From: Microcosmobacter mediterraneus
GTDB taxonomy: Bacteria > Bacteroidota > Bacteroidia > Flavobacteriales > Flavobacteriaceae
Direction: 5' to 3'
Assembly: GCF_031846265.1 (NCBI RefSeq)
Contig: NZ_JAVRIA010000001.1
Span: 186,001-250,000, forward strand
Length of the DNA: 64,000 nucleotides
The notes below the pieces were generated by a model that was not told where the DNA came from, searched no databases, and worked only from the letters and a program-made list of their open reading frames with translations. The position numbers and the translations under genes are program-made. This document shows positions 53,193 through 61,999 of the stretch, piece after piece; the stretch's first letter is position 1; each line of letters begins with the position of its first letter.

Positions 53193-55955
53193 ATGAAAAC
53201 TAATTTGCGCACAACATTAATTTTAATGCTTGCTTTATGCATGTCAGTCTTAGCAGAAGCACAGCCTAAACAGACTGCTTCAGTCGAAGGTATTACGGAG
53301 TATATGTTAGATAATGGTTTAAAGGTGTTATTATTTCCAGATAATTCATCTCAAACTATTACGGTAAACATTACCTATAAAGTAGGATCTAGACACGAAG
53401 GTTATGGAGAAAAGGGTATGGCTCATTTACTAGAGCACCTAGTTTTTAAAGGCACACCTAATCATCCAGATATTCCTAAAGAGCTCACAGCTCGTGGAGC
53501 AAGACCTAACGGAACAACTTGGTATGATCGTACTAATTATTTTGAAACGTTTAATGCCACAGATGATAATTTAGAATGGGCTCTAGATTTAGAAGCTGAT
53601 CGTATGGTTAACTCATACATTGCTAAAAAAGATTTGGATTCTGAATTTTCAGTAGTTAGAAATGAGTTTGAATCTGGTGAGAATGATCCTACTGGAGTTT
53701 TGATGGAGAAGGTTATTAGTTCTGCTTTTTTATGGCATAACTATGGTCAATCTACTATTGGTAATAAATCTGATATAGAACGCGTACCTATTGAAAACTT
53801 AAAGGCATTTTACAAGAAATATTACAGACCAGATAATGCGGTCTTAATGGTTACTGGAAAGTTTGAAACAGATAAAACTTTAGATTTAATTGAAAAGAAA
53901 TTTGGAGTGCTAAAAAATCCAGCTACTCCTTTAAATGATGTGCCAACTGTTGAGCCACCTCAGGATGGAGAGAAGCGTGTTGAGCTAAGTAGAGTAGGTG
54001 ATTTGCAATTAGTTTCTGCATTATATCATACACCTGCAGGATCTCATGTAGACTATGCACCAATGGCACTTGTAGAAAATATTTTAACAGATCAGCCATC
54101 TGGTCGTTTATATAAGGCCTTAGTTGAAGGTGAAAAAGCATCTTCTATTTGGAGTTTTTCTCCGTTTACTAAGGAACCTGGCTTTATGTATTTTAATGTT
54201 GATGTGCCTTCAGATAAATCTTTGGCTGATGCAGAAACAACACTTCTAAATGCTTTAGATGGTTTAAGACAAAATCCAATTACCGAAGACGAATTAAAAC
54301 GTGCTAAGGCAAATATGGTAAAGCAAATGGATCAGATTATGAGAAATTCCTCATACCTAGGAACCTTTACTAGTGAGTTTATTGGAGCAGGAGATTGGCG
54401 TTTAATGTTTATTCATAGAGATCGTATAGAATCTGCAACATTAGAGCAAGTTAATGATGTTATGAGTCGTTATTTTATAAATACAAACAGAACGGTTGGA
54501 AATTTTGTACCAACAAAAACACCAATGCGTATTGAGATTCCTCATACTGAAGGGTTAGAGGATTTAGTGACATCATATAAAGGAAAAGAAGCTATGGATG
54601 CTGGTGAAGCGTTTGATGTGTCTTATGAAAATATTCAAAACAGGCTAGAATCAGGAATGCTTTCAGGAGCTAATATTGAATATGGTTTTATCAATAAAAA
54701 TAATAGAGGTGAAACGGTTAATATATCCTTTACTTTCAGAAATGGAAGCGTTGATGATTTAATGAACAAAGGAAGCGTAGCCAATTACACAGCAAGAATG
54801 CTTAATAAAGGAACAAAAACTAAAACAAGACAAGAGATAGAAGACAAGTTGAGCGAACTAAAGTCGTCTATTAGTTTTAGTGGCTCTAATGGTCGAACTT
54901 CTGCTTATATAGGTTCTACTAAAGAGCATCTTATGGAAACTATAGCCTTAATGACTGAGATGCTAAAATCACCAGCTTTTGATCAGGCTGAGTTAGATAA
55001 ATTAAAAACACAAGACATTGCTAATATAGAGCGTAATAAAACTGAACCTCAGTATTTAGTACAAAAACGTTTAGGAGAAATTAATCAGAATTTCAAAAAA
55101 GGCCATCCAATGTATAATATGACCATGGAAGAAGAAGTTGCAGCAATTAATAATGTGACTGTTGCAGATATGCAAGCCTATTATGATGAATTTTATGGTA
55201 TTTCTAACAATGCCACTTTAGTAGCCATTGGTAATATGGACCAAAAAGCTGTAATGGCTTATTTTGAAAAAGAATTTTCTGATTTTAAATCAGACTTAGC
55301 TTATTCTGAAATTAAAAACCCATATTCTGGAAACAAACCAACAAACGAGAAAATTAAAACTCCAGATAAAAAGAATGCCTTTACACTTGGATTCTTAAAT
55401 TTTGAGTGTAGCCAATATGATAAAGATTATGCAGCGTTACAAGTTGCTGGTTCTGTGTTTGGAGGTGGATTTTTAAACTCTCGTATAGCAACACGCTTGC
55501 GTCAGCAAGATGGTGTAAGCTATGGTGCTGGTGGAGGTGTTAATGTAGATAGTGATAAAGCCGATAAAAACTCCGTCATGTATATCTACGCTATTTACGC
55601 ACCAGAGAATGAAGTTAAAGTGCAAAAAGGATTTAAAGAAGAAATTGCACGTTTTATTGAAGGCGGAATTACACAGCAAGAACTAGATGATGCTGTAAAA
55701 GGTTGGGTACAAGCACAAAGTGTATCTAGAGCAAAAGACAACGAATTAGCAAGTACAATTAATAACAACTTGTATTTTGATAGAGATATGATGTTTCAAA
55801 AGAACATTGAAGAACAAGTTAAAAGTTTAACTGTAGAGGATGTCAATAGAGCTATTAAAACGTATTTTAAAACCGTAGAAAATTGGTCTGTTGTTAATGG
55901 TGGTGATTTTGAGAACTATGAGATTAAAAAAGAAGATAAGAAAGTTGATGATTAA
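53193..55955 (+). CDS. M16 (insulinase/pitrilysin) family peptidase
   Basis: 920 residues with a signal peptide (ends AEAQ, about 24). Two M16 halves are present. The first has the inverted zinc motif HLLEHLVFKGT with downstream Glu in EFSVVRNEFESGEND. The second (about 500-900) lacks the zinc motif, as is normal for the family, and has YGAGGGVNVDS. It degrades peptides in the periplasm. A terminator follows at 55977. It is the last backbone gene before array 2. Confidence 0.93.
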   Translation: MKTNLRTTLILMLALCMSVLAEAQPKQTASVEGITEYMLDNGLKVLLFPDNSSQTITVNITYKVGSRHEGYGEKGMAHLLEHLVFKGTPNHPDIPKELTARGARPNGTTWYDRTNYFETFNATDDNLEWALDLEADRMVNSYIAKKDLDSEFSVVRNEFESGENDPTGVLMEKVISSAFLWHNYGQSTIGNKSDIERVPIENLKAFYKKYYRPDNAVLMVTGKFETDKTLDLIEKKFGVLKNPATPLNDVPTVEPPQDGEKRVELSRVGDLQLVSALYHTPAGSHVDYAPMALVENILTDQPSGRLYKALVEGEKASSIWSFSPFTKEPGFMYFNVDVPSDKSLADAETTLLNALDGLRQNPITEDELKRAKANMVKQMDQIMRNSSYLGTFTSEFIGAGDWRLMFIHRDRIESATLEQVNDVMSRYFINTNRTVGNFVPTKTPMRIEIPHTEGLEDLVTSYKGKEAMDAGEAFDVSYENIQNRLESGMLSGANIEYGFINKNNRGETVNISFTFRNGSVDDLMNKGSVANYTARMLNKGTKTKTRQEIEDKLSELKSSISFSGSNGRTSAYIGSTKEHLMETIALMTEMLKSPAFDQAELDKLKTQDIANIERNKTEPQYLVQKRLGEINQNFKKGHPMYNMTMEEEVAAINNVTVADMQAYYDEFYGISNNATLVAIGNMDQKAVMAYFEKEFSDFKSDLAYSEIKNPYSGNKPTNEKIKTPDKKNAFTLGFLNFECSQYDKDYAALQVAGSVFGGGFLNSRIATRLRQQDGVSYGAGGGVNVDSDKADKNSVMYIYAIYAPENEVKVQKGFKEEIARFIEGGITQQELDDAVKGWVQAQSVSRAKDNELASTINNNLYFDRDMMFQKNIEEQVKSLTVEDVNRAIKTYFKTVENWSVVNGGDFENYEIKKEDKKVDD

Positions 55956-55976
55956 TTCTCTTTCATTTTAAATTAT

Positions 55977-56006
55977 AAAGCCCTTCAATGTTGAAGGGCT
56001 TTTTTT
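55977..56006 (+). terminator. Terminator after the M16 gene
   Basis: AAAGCCCTTCAA-TG-TTGAAGGGCTTT followed by a T run. It marks the boundary of the backbone. Confidence 0.9.
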
Positions 56007-56055
56007 ATGGTTAATTACCAATCTTTTGTTTGCTTACAGTTAAGATTTTATTTAA

Positions 56056-56097
56056 AGTTCATGTGCAAGCATGAACTATACACGGTGTTGTAGCACG
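56056..56097. repeat. Truncated terminal attC-like site
   Basis: AGTTCATG-TGCAAG-CATGAACT (56056-56077) forms a hairpin continuing into the normal high-end arm CTATACACGGTG then TTGTAGCAC. The normal low-end arm with GTGTATGG is missing. The site is the junction between array 2 and the backbone. Confidence 0.65.
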
Positions 56098-56108
56098 TTT
56101 TTTATTCA

Positions 56109-56861
56109 TTATGGTAATACTTTTGGTCCAATTATATACATCCAAAGGACAAATCCACTTATTCCTCCTATAAATCCACTTAGAATAAAAGTCAGGCGAA
56201 TTTTTTTAGGCAATATTCTAAATATTACATAAAGAGAAAAAACGAAACCTATAGTTGCTAAAATTAAAGGAATTGTTCCATCCCAAAGATTCAAACTTTG
56301 TGAAATACCTAATTCATCTCCACCAAACCAAGTTCCATTTGGTGAAATTAATTCTCCAGAAATTGAAGTAAATATGTTAAAGACTTCTCTTAACCAAAAC
56401 AGAGATAAGAAAACGGCAAGCCAATCTATAATCTTTAACCCAATGTTGTAAATAGACTTTCTACGAATAAACAATATTATGAGTCCGATAGTTCCTGTTA
56501 CAATGGTTTGTAAAGGACCGCCAATTGTAATCAGTATGTTACTTTTGGATTCATTATAAGGATATCGTTCTGATAGAATTTTAGTGTAATGTTCCACTTT
56601 TTGTTTTGCTGCTTCTGACCAATTATTATACTCTGTAGACTTATATTCGAGAGATAATTTATTTAGAGCTTTATAATTTTCATCTTCCAAATAGCCTTTT
56701 GGATAATAGCTCATTGCTCCATAATGCAAAACTGTATCGTAACCATTTAGTTTGGCTGCAGCAATATGTCCATATTCGTGACTTAATGTTCCGATTACTG
56801 TGAACATTGCAAATCCGATTGTTAGAATTAAAAGAGTTTTTATATTTATCGAGAGGTTCAT
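56109..56861 (-). CDS. Membrane metallopeptidase, M50-like
   Basis: The 250-residue polytopic protein has about five helices. The first helix carries HEYGH (His28, Glu29, His32) as in site-2-protease-type M50 enzymes that cut within membranes. A second short motif of the family was not found with certainty. It is the last cassette of array 2, with ends GTTGTAGCAC / GTGCTACAAC. The substrate is unknown. Confidence 0.72.
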   Translation of the reverse strand: MNLSINIKTLLILTIGFAMFTVIGTLSHEYGHIAAAKLNGYDTVLHYGAMSYYPKGYLEDENYKALNKLSLEYKSTEYNNWSEAAKQKVEHYTKILSERYPYNESKSNILITIGGPLQTIVTGTIGLIILFIRRKSIYNIGLKIIDWLAVFLSLFWLREVFNIFTSISGELISPNGTWFGGDELGISQSLNLWDGTIPLILATIGFVFSLYVIFRILPKKIRLTFILSGFIGGISGFVLWMYIIGPKVLP

Positions 56862-56867
56862 TCAAAT

Positions 56868-57003
56868 GTGCTACAACGGTTTTGTGTATGGCTCGTTGCG
56901 GAAAATCAGCTATGATTTTTCGCCGTAACCGAAAGATAGTAAATTGCAAATGATTTCGTTTAAGGAAGCCGCTCGCAATTAATTATACACATTGTTAGCC
57001 TTG
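56868..57003. repeat. attC-like recombination site
   Basis: Low end GTGCTACAACGGTTTTGTGTATGG; high end GCAATTAATTATACACATTG then TTAGCC. The low half resembles that of the site at 60897-61026 (GGCTCGTTGCGGAAAATCAGC). Confidence 0.85.
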
Positions 57004-57005
57004 CG

Positions 57006-57731
57006 TTATTTATTTAGTTCTTCATTAATCAGTTCCAGAATTCTTTGACTTTCCATATAATGTCTTTCCATTATATTTGAGAACCATATTCTTTGAACGT
57101 CCGTTTTATGGATAAGTGCTATGAAATATTGATTTTTTAAAAGACTTTCCAGATCAAATGCCTTGTAGGTTATTCCTCCCTTATTCGGTATCTGAATAAA
57201 GTTTTCGTCCACAAATTTCTCTCTGTTTACCCTATCAATTGTTCCCCAGTTTAAATCAGCTTGTAGGTGTGGTTGGGTATCTTCAAAAAAAACCATCATT
57301 TCTTTTTTTAAGACTTGGTTTTTGATAATTTCAAACCCATTATTCTTTATTACATTATAACCAACTTCTGATAGTCCAACATCCGATGTACCCATTAAAG
57401 CTTGATGAAAGTAATTCCCCAAAGAATCGCGTTCAATCAACTTGGTTTCTATGGCTGAAATAATGATGGATCCCGATTTACGATAATAATCAATTGATTG
57501 GATTCGCCTTTTTAGCTTATCGCAGTTTTGTTCCAGATTCTCAGCTAAATTCTCCAGCATGTATTTTTCAAGCGCCTTGTTTTTCTGATCTTCATTCCAA
57601 TTATTAATCTGAAGTGCAATCAAAATTCCAATAACAACAAGAATGATTTCGCCAATGGCGTACTTTAAATACTTTCCTGTTTTACCCTCTGAAAGCAAAT
57701 TTTGTCTAATTTTTCTGAAGAATTTTATCAT
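57006..57731 (-). CDS. DUF6090 family membrane protein
   Basis: The 241-residue protein has the basic start MIKFFRKIRQNLLSEGKTGK and the membrane helix YAIGEIILVVIGILIALQIN with NWNE (about residues 25-48). An amphipathic helical C-terminal part of unknown function follows. The cassette ends are GTTAGCCTT / AAGGCTAAC, different from the other DUF6090 cassettes. Upstream is the complete geneless cassette at 57762-58041. Confidence 0.87.
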   Translation of the reverse strand: MIKFFRKIRQNLLSEGKTGKYLKYAIGEIILVVIGILIALQINNWNEDQKNKALEKYMLENLAENLEQNCDKLKRRIQSIDYYRKSGSIIISAIETKLIERDSLGNYFHQALMGTSDVGLSEVGYNVIKNNGFEIIKNQVLKKEMMVFFEDTQPHLQADLNWGTIDRVNREKFVDENFIQIPNKGGITYKAFDLESLLKNQYFIALIHKTDVQRIWFSNIMERHYMESQRILELINEELNK

Positions 57732-57761
57732 TGGTTTTTATTTGTTCTAATGAAGGCTAAC

Positions 57762-57953
57762 GCAGGGCTATGTGAAGCCACGTTTTGGATTTTAAATTTA
57801 TGCAATTTATTGCATATAATTTATAAATACAGCTTAAACGTGGACAGGTGGCATATAGCTAATGATATGTACAGTTATCCTCGAAGGCACCTCAAGGTGA
57901 ATGTTAGCTATAATCCTAACTCATACACCTTATGCAAACTGGCATAGCCCTGC
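57762..57953. repeat. attC-like site of a geneless cassette
   Basis: The outer inverted repeat is GCAGGGCTATG (57762-57772) with CATAGCCCTGC (57943-57953). Inside are CCACGTTT/AAACGTGG, the palindrome TATGCAATTTATTGCATA (57800-57817) and GTTAGCTATAATCCTAAC. A deletion derivative is at 8949-9097 in array 1. Confidence 0.8.
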
Positions 57954-58041
57954 GATGATGTACAAATCTCAAGGGGTGAGAATTGGAGCATAGCGACAAT
58001 GTAGCAACTTGAGTTCACCTTTAGGTGAATTGTACATCATC
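57954..58041. repeat. 88-bp geneless cassette body
   Basis: GATGATGTACAA (57954-57965) and TTGTACATCATC (58030-58041) are perfect complements at the two ends, as expected for cassette ends. Inside are CTCAAG/CTTGAG and the hairpin TTCACC-TTTA-GGTGAA (58014-58029). No open frame of note is present. Confidence 0.65.
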
Positions 58042-58167
58042 TTGTTTGTGTATGGTTAGTTGCGTTTAAGTACGCGATTGATTTTCCGTTATACAATATA
58101 GTGAATTGTAAGAAAAGATCCTTCGTTTAAACACTAGCGAAGCAATTGACTATACACGTTGTTGGCA
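58042..58167. repeat. attC-like recombination site
   Basis: Low end CATCTTGTTTGTGTATGG then TTAGTTGCG; high end GCAATTGACTATACACGTTG then TTGGCAGTA. The low core is GATGATG instead of GTTG, matching the geneless cassette. With the two preceding elements it fills the 440-bp gap between genes. Confidence 0.82.
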
Positions 58168-58171
58168 GTAG

Positions 58172-59203
58172 TTATTCATTGATTTTACGGGTTAAAAATT
58201 GTACAAAGTTTTCATTATTGGAATTATCATACAAAATCGGATTCCCATAAATCGTTATATTGGGTACACCTGCAGCGTCAGCAAATTCTTTAATTTCTCT
58301 CGCGTGGAAAGGATGGTGATTAAAACTACTTGTTGTCATAGGTTCGTTGTTGTGTCCACCTGTATTTTTTACCCACATTTCTGGGTCGTCTGCTGAAAGT
58401 AAAGAAAGCATATCTACCTCTTGACGGTATGTTTCAATTTCAGTAGTTTCATATTCGGCATGATTGCTAACTCCATAAAAACTATATACAGTTCCAGTTC
58501 CGAATTCTTGAATTATATCATCTAGAGTATTTCCAAATTCTATGAAAACATCTCCAAGCCATCGTGTTTCAATATCCAAACTTGATTGTGTAGCGTTTAA
58601 AGCAATTCCTTTTACTCTTGTACTTTCTTGAAATACTGCATCCGAACTATTTATGTGCTTTAAATCATCGTTAGTAGCTAACCATAATGCTGTGGAAGCT
58701 CCGGCAGAAGAGCCAAACAAACAAATTTTTTCCTTATTTATATTCAATTCGTTATGTATATATCTTATGTATTGTAACGCTCTTTTAGAGTCGTGCAAGC
58801 TTTTCAATACGCCTTCATTATCATTGGTGGATATGAGTCTGTAATTAATCGTCGCAACTGCAATATCGTTACTTAATAGCTCAACAATTTCATTTTTGTA
58901 ATTATCATTGTATATAAATGTTTTATCACCTCCTGTGAATCCACCACCGTGAATAAAAATAACTAAACCTGTTGGTGTAGTACTGCTAGGTAAAAAAACA
59001 TCAAACTTGGTTTTATCATACTCGTCATATGGTATGTTGGACGCAAACATGGCTTGTATGCCTTGAAGTTCAATTGGTGAGTTGGTGAATTGTAACTCTA
59101 CTAATGGTTCTAAAGAATCTATAGGCTCCACCACTGAATCATCTTTACTGCAAGAAACAATTGTCATGAAGACTAATAAGTAAAATGCTAATAATTTATT
59201 CAT
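58172..59203 (-). CDS. Alpha/beta hydrolase (carboxylesterase-type) lipoprotein
   Basis: The 343-residue lipoprotein (IVSCSK, Cys18) has the oxyanion motif HGGGF (about 85-89), the nucleophile elbow GSSAG (Ser166) and the late acid/His region NTGGHNNEP. It is a member of the HSL/carboxylesterase family anchored to the envelope. It would hydrolyse an ester, but the substrate is unknown. The cassette ends GTTGGCAGTA / TACTGCCAAC are exact complements. Confidence 0.85.
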   Translation of the reverse strand: MNKLLAFYLLVFMTIVSCSKDDSVVEPIDSLEPLVELQFTNSPIELQGIQAMFASNIPYDEYDKTKFDVFLPSSTTPTGLVIFIHGGGFTGGDKTFIYNDNYKNEIVELLSNDIAVATINYRLISTNDNEGVLKSLHDSKRALQYIRYIHNELNINKEKICLFGSSAGASTALWLATNDDLKHINSSDAVFQESTRVKGIALNATQSSLDIETRWLGDVFIEFGNTLDDIIQEFGTGTVYSFYGVSNHAEYETTEIETYRQEVDMLSLLSADDPEMWVKNTGGHNNEPMTTSSFNHHPFHAREIKEFADAAGVPNITIYGNPILYDNSNNENFVQFLTRKINE

Positions 59204-59260
59204 TTTTGGTTTTTCCTTTTTTGACTACTATAAATACAAATAGTTTAATTGAGTCTAATT

Positions 59261-59397
59261 ACTGCCAACGGTCTCGGCTATGATTTCGTTGTGGAATCAT
59301 CCGCAGGATTATTCCGCCTAGAAATCAAGCTTTTTTTATAAATTAAACTTTGTTTTAACTCTCTGCCACAATGAATTATAGCCATTGTTAGGTGCAG
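59261..59397. repeat. attC-like site overlapping the downstream gene
   Basis: Low end ACTGCCAACGGTCTCGGCTATG then ATTTCGTTG; high end CAATGAATTATAGCCATTG then TTAGGTGCAG. The GGCTATG...ATAGCC arms are those of the sites at 16987 and 59930. The HEAT-like ORF continues through the high-end half of this site to 59336. Confidence 0.78.
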
Positions 59398-59911
59398 TTT
59401 TTTTCTCTCTAAACTTTTCAACCACTTCCTTAGTCGAAAGCCCCATTGCTTGCGTTGCGTTATATGCAACTAAATAATCCTTATGTTCTCTATAACCATT
59501 CAGCATTGAGTCAATTCTTTCGTCTTTGAATATTGGTAAAAGATAAAGCATATGTATAATTTCAGTCCAATGTTTTAGTTTAGGCATTTCTGTCAGGACG
59601 ATGTCTGTCATTTCCTCATCTTCTGATATTTGAAAAATTGAATGTGCTATTGAAATTTTCATTCCTTTTTTACTCTTTTCAAGTAAGTCATAAAGTTTTG
59701 GTAGTGCCTTTTTAGATTTTATATGTCCAAGTCCATTAATTGGCCAGTCATCTTTTAAATCCAAATTTTCTATTAACTCGTTTTCCGCAATTTCAAGTTC
59801 TTCATTTGTCAAATTGTCAAGAAGGTCAAGAGGTACTCCGTCTTTTCTTTGAGCCCAAGAGTTGGCGTTCAAAAATTCCTTTCTAAATATTTCAAGTTTA
59901 TTTGACGGCAT
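59336..59911 (-). CDS. HEAT-repeat-like protein reading into its attC site
   Basis: The 191-residue all-helical protein has HEAT-like pairs (INGLGHIKSKKALPKLYDLL, MKISIAHSIFQIS, YNATQAMGLSTKEVV). The core ends near EKFREKK at about 59400. The frame then reads through the GCACCTAAC core and arm of its own recombination site, adding about 22 residues (TAPNNGYNSLWQRVKTKFNL) before stopping at 59336. The original stop is apparently lost or was never present. An adjacent A run allows a slip. Function unknown. Confidence 0.65.
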   Translation of the reverse strand: MPSNKLEIFRKEFLNANSWAQRKDGVPLDLLDNLTNEELEIAENELIENLDLKDDWPINGLGHIKSKKALPKLYDLLEKSKKGMKISIAHSIFQISEDEEMTDIVLTEMPKLKHWTEIIHMLYLLPIFKDERIDSMLNGYREHKDYLVAYNATQAMGLSTKEVVEKFREKKTAPNNGYNSLWQRVKTKFNL

Positions 59912-59929
59912 TGTTAATTTCGTTCTAAT

Positions 59930-60067
59930 TGCACCTAACGGTCTCGGCTATGAGTAGTTGCGTGGGTTAGTACTTAACTTGACAAGTACACACCAAGTTG
60001 GAAATTCCGCAGGAATTTCCAAAGTAGGCGAGAACAAGCAATTACTTATAGCCATTGTTGTGCTTTC
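59930..60067. repeat. attC-like site, GGCTATGAG...CTTATAGCC subtype
   Basis: Low end GCACCTAACGGTCTCGGCTATG then AGTAGTTGCGTGG; high end GCAATTACTTATAGCCATTG then TTGTGCTTTCG. Nearly identical to the site at 16987-17126 in array 1. Confidence 0.85.
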
Positions 60068-60068
60068 G

Positions 60069-60872
60069 TTATTTTTTATTTCTAAAGTTTAATTTTTCTC
60101 GTTCCAAAAGACTATCTAAACTTCTCATTTGTTTTTCTAAATTCTGATAGTTATTTAATTGCCCTTGAAAATTGTACAGCTTTTCTCTAATTATATTAAT
60201 AATAAAGAGGTCCTCTTTATAATCTTGTAAGGTTTTGGCTGGAATTGCAAAGCTTTCTATATCTGCTGAATAAAACTCAGAAATATTGAATTTATCAGCA
60301 CTTAACTGGGCAACTTCAGACTTTTGTTTATCTGGCACAAAATCAAACTTTAATAAGTAAGGGGCAATTATATTTCGGGTATATTCTCGTTGTGCATTGT
60401 CCCAGCCTTTATAATCAAATGTGTAGTAATTTACAATACTATTAGATAAAGATTTGTTAGTGATAAGTTCTAGTTTTCCAGAAGATACCAAGTTGTTAAA
60501 TGTGGTTTTATTATGGTCAAAATAAGTAAGAGCTAAGATGCTTGAGAATTTAGCTATGAACTCTTCTTTGGTCGCTGTTTTCTTGTTGCCCAAGACATCC
60601 AAACAGTAGATGTAATTTTTAATTTTTAGTTGTAAGCCTTTTTGTGATATAGCGATATTTTTAATATCTGTTGCGATATCAGATTGTAACTTATTTAAGA
60701 TAAAATACTGTTCTTTTTCATTCTTACGATTTTCATTCCAGTTATTAATCTGTAATGCAATCAAAATTCCAATAACGACAAGAACAATTTCTCCGATTGC
60801 ATATTTAAAATACTTTCCAGTTTTATTTTCCATTAGCAAGTTTTGTCTAATTTTTCGAAAGAATTTTATCAT
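60069..60872 (-). CDS. DUF6090 family membrane protein
   Basis: 267 residues: a basic MIKFFRKIRQNLLMENKTGK start, the conserved membrane helix (about 25-46) and NWNE. A C-terminal helical domain contains KGWDNAQREYTRNIIAPYLLKFDF, close to the partial gene at the window's right edge. The cassette ends are GTTGTGCTTCA / GAAAGCACAAC. Its leader AACCAATGATAAAATTC is nearly identical to those of the other DUF6090 genes. Confidence 0.86.
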   Translation of the reverse strand: MIKFFRKIRQNLLMENKTGKYFKYAIGEIVLVVIGILIALQINNWNENRKNEKEQYFILNKLQSDIATDIKNIAISQKGLQLKIKNYIYCLDVLGNKKTATKEEFIAKFSSILALTYFDHNKTTFNNLVSSGKLELITNKSLSNSIVNYYTFDYKGWDNAQREYTRNIIAPYLLKFDFVPDKQKSEVAQLSADKFNISEFYSADIESFAIPAKTLQDYKEDLFIINIIREKLYNFQGQLNNYQNLEKQMRSLDSLLEREKLNFRNKK

Positions 60873-60896
60873 TGGTTAGAGGTTGGTTATAATGAA

Positions 60897-61026
60897 GCAC
60901 AACGTGTTTGTGTATGGCTCGTTGCGGAAAATCAGCTATGATTTTCCGCCTTAACCGTAAGATAGCAAATTGCAATGAATTCCGATTAGGAATTCAGCCG
61001 CAATGAGCTATACACGTTGTTGTGCT
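60897..61026. repeat. attC-like recombination site
   Basis: Low end AAGCACAACGTGTTTGTGTATGG; high end GCAATGAGCTATACACGTTG then TTGTGCTTTCG. The centre contains the palindrome GAATTCCGATTAGGAATTC. Confidence 0.87.
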
Positions 61027-61030
61027 TTCG

Positions 61031-61759
61031 TTATTTTTTGATTTCATTATCAATTGAAATTTGAATCTTTTTACAACTCACTAAAACTTCATTGATAATT
61101 GAATTAATACTATTATTACTTAATTTTAAAATTTTGAGGACGTTGTATAATTCTAAATTGGTTTTCAGTTCTTCAGTATTATTTGGCTCCATATTCCCAA
61201 GTTCTCCTTTAACTTTAAATTTTGTTCTTGCTATTGGTCTCCCATAATCGAGAATGTTTTGTCTGTAGTTTTCATAGACAAAATTTAAATGCGAATATTC
61301 AATATTATATAAATTCAAAATTTGATTCTTTAAACCGTCATTTGAAATCAAATCAATTCCTTTCGATTCCAATACTCTGAATGTTGAATTTTGAGGCCTA
61401 AATATTTTAGATTGCCCAGTTCTTGTTATGATAGGGAAATGATTAGTCAATGTGTCATTGTAAATTACTTCGCTATCAAGCCAGTTTATTAAGATGTCAG
61501 CGCTTACAATATCTTCTTCGCCTTGCATAAAGAGGGAATTGAGCTGTTGTATGTCTTGCGATATGGAATTCTTAAGTTCCTTAAGCAGACTAATTTCTTC
61601 TTTTGCCATTTTTTGTTGCTCATTCCAATTATTAATTGATAATGCAATTAAAATTCCAATAACGACAAGAATAATTTCTCCTAATGCATATGTAAAATAT
61701 TTTCCGAATTTGTTTTCAGAGAGTAGATTCTTTCTGATTTTTCTAAAGAATTTTATCAT
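61031..61759 (-). CDS. DUF6090 family membrane protein
   Basis: 242 residues with MIKFFRKIRKNLLSENKFGK, a membrane helix YALGEIILVVIGILIALSIN and NWNE (about 25-47), then a helical C-terminal part. It has the cassette ends of the DUF6090 group. Function unknown; the basic N-terminus followed by a single helix predicts a membrane-anchored protein with its main domain outside the cytoplasm. Confidence 0.86.
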   Translation of the reverse strand: MIKFFRKIRKNLLSENKFGKYFTYALGEIILVVIGILIALSINNWNEQQKMAKEEISLLKELKNSISQDIQQLNSLFMQGEEDIVSADILINWLDSEVIYNDTLTNHFPIITRTGQSKIFRPQNSTFRVLESKGIDLISNDGLKNQILNLYNIEYSHLNFVYENYRQNILDYGRPIARTKFKVKGELGNMEPNNTEELKTNLELYNVLKILKLSNNSINSIINEVLVSCKKIQISIDNEIKK

Positions 61760-61782
61760 TGGTTAGGGGTTTTTCATAATGA

Positions 61783-61993
61783 AGCACAACGTGTTTGTGT
61801 ATGGTTTGTTGCGGATTGAGCCGAAGCTATTTTTAGCTTTGGTGAGACAGATTTGTACAATCTGGCGAAAAATCCGCGGGAGAAAAATAGCAAGGCTCTG
61901 ACTTGTAATTTTTCGGTTAGTTAAAGTTACAAATATTATCTCGATCTTCCACTTAACCAGCTTGCGCAGCAATTGACTATACACCTTGTTGTG
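61783..61993. repeat. Long attC-like recombination site
   Basis: About 210 bp, the longest single site. Low end GCACAACGTGTTTGTGTATGG; high end GCAATTGACTATACACCTTG then TTGTGCTTTCG. The centre carries extra hairpins (AAGCTA-TTTT-TAGCTT and CAGATT-TGTAC-AATCTG). The right half matches the site at 6344-6480. A 73-codon open frame inside is not a gene. Confidence 0.82.
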
Positions 61994-61999
61994 CTTTCG

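Noticed and set aside
61763..61984. A 73-codon frame on the minus strand
   Set aside because: It lies inside the long recombination site at 61783-61993 and consists of its hairpin arms; there is no start signal or similarity.
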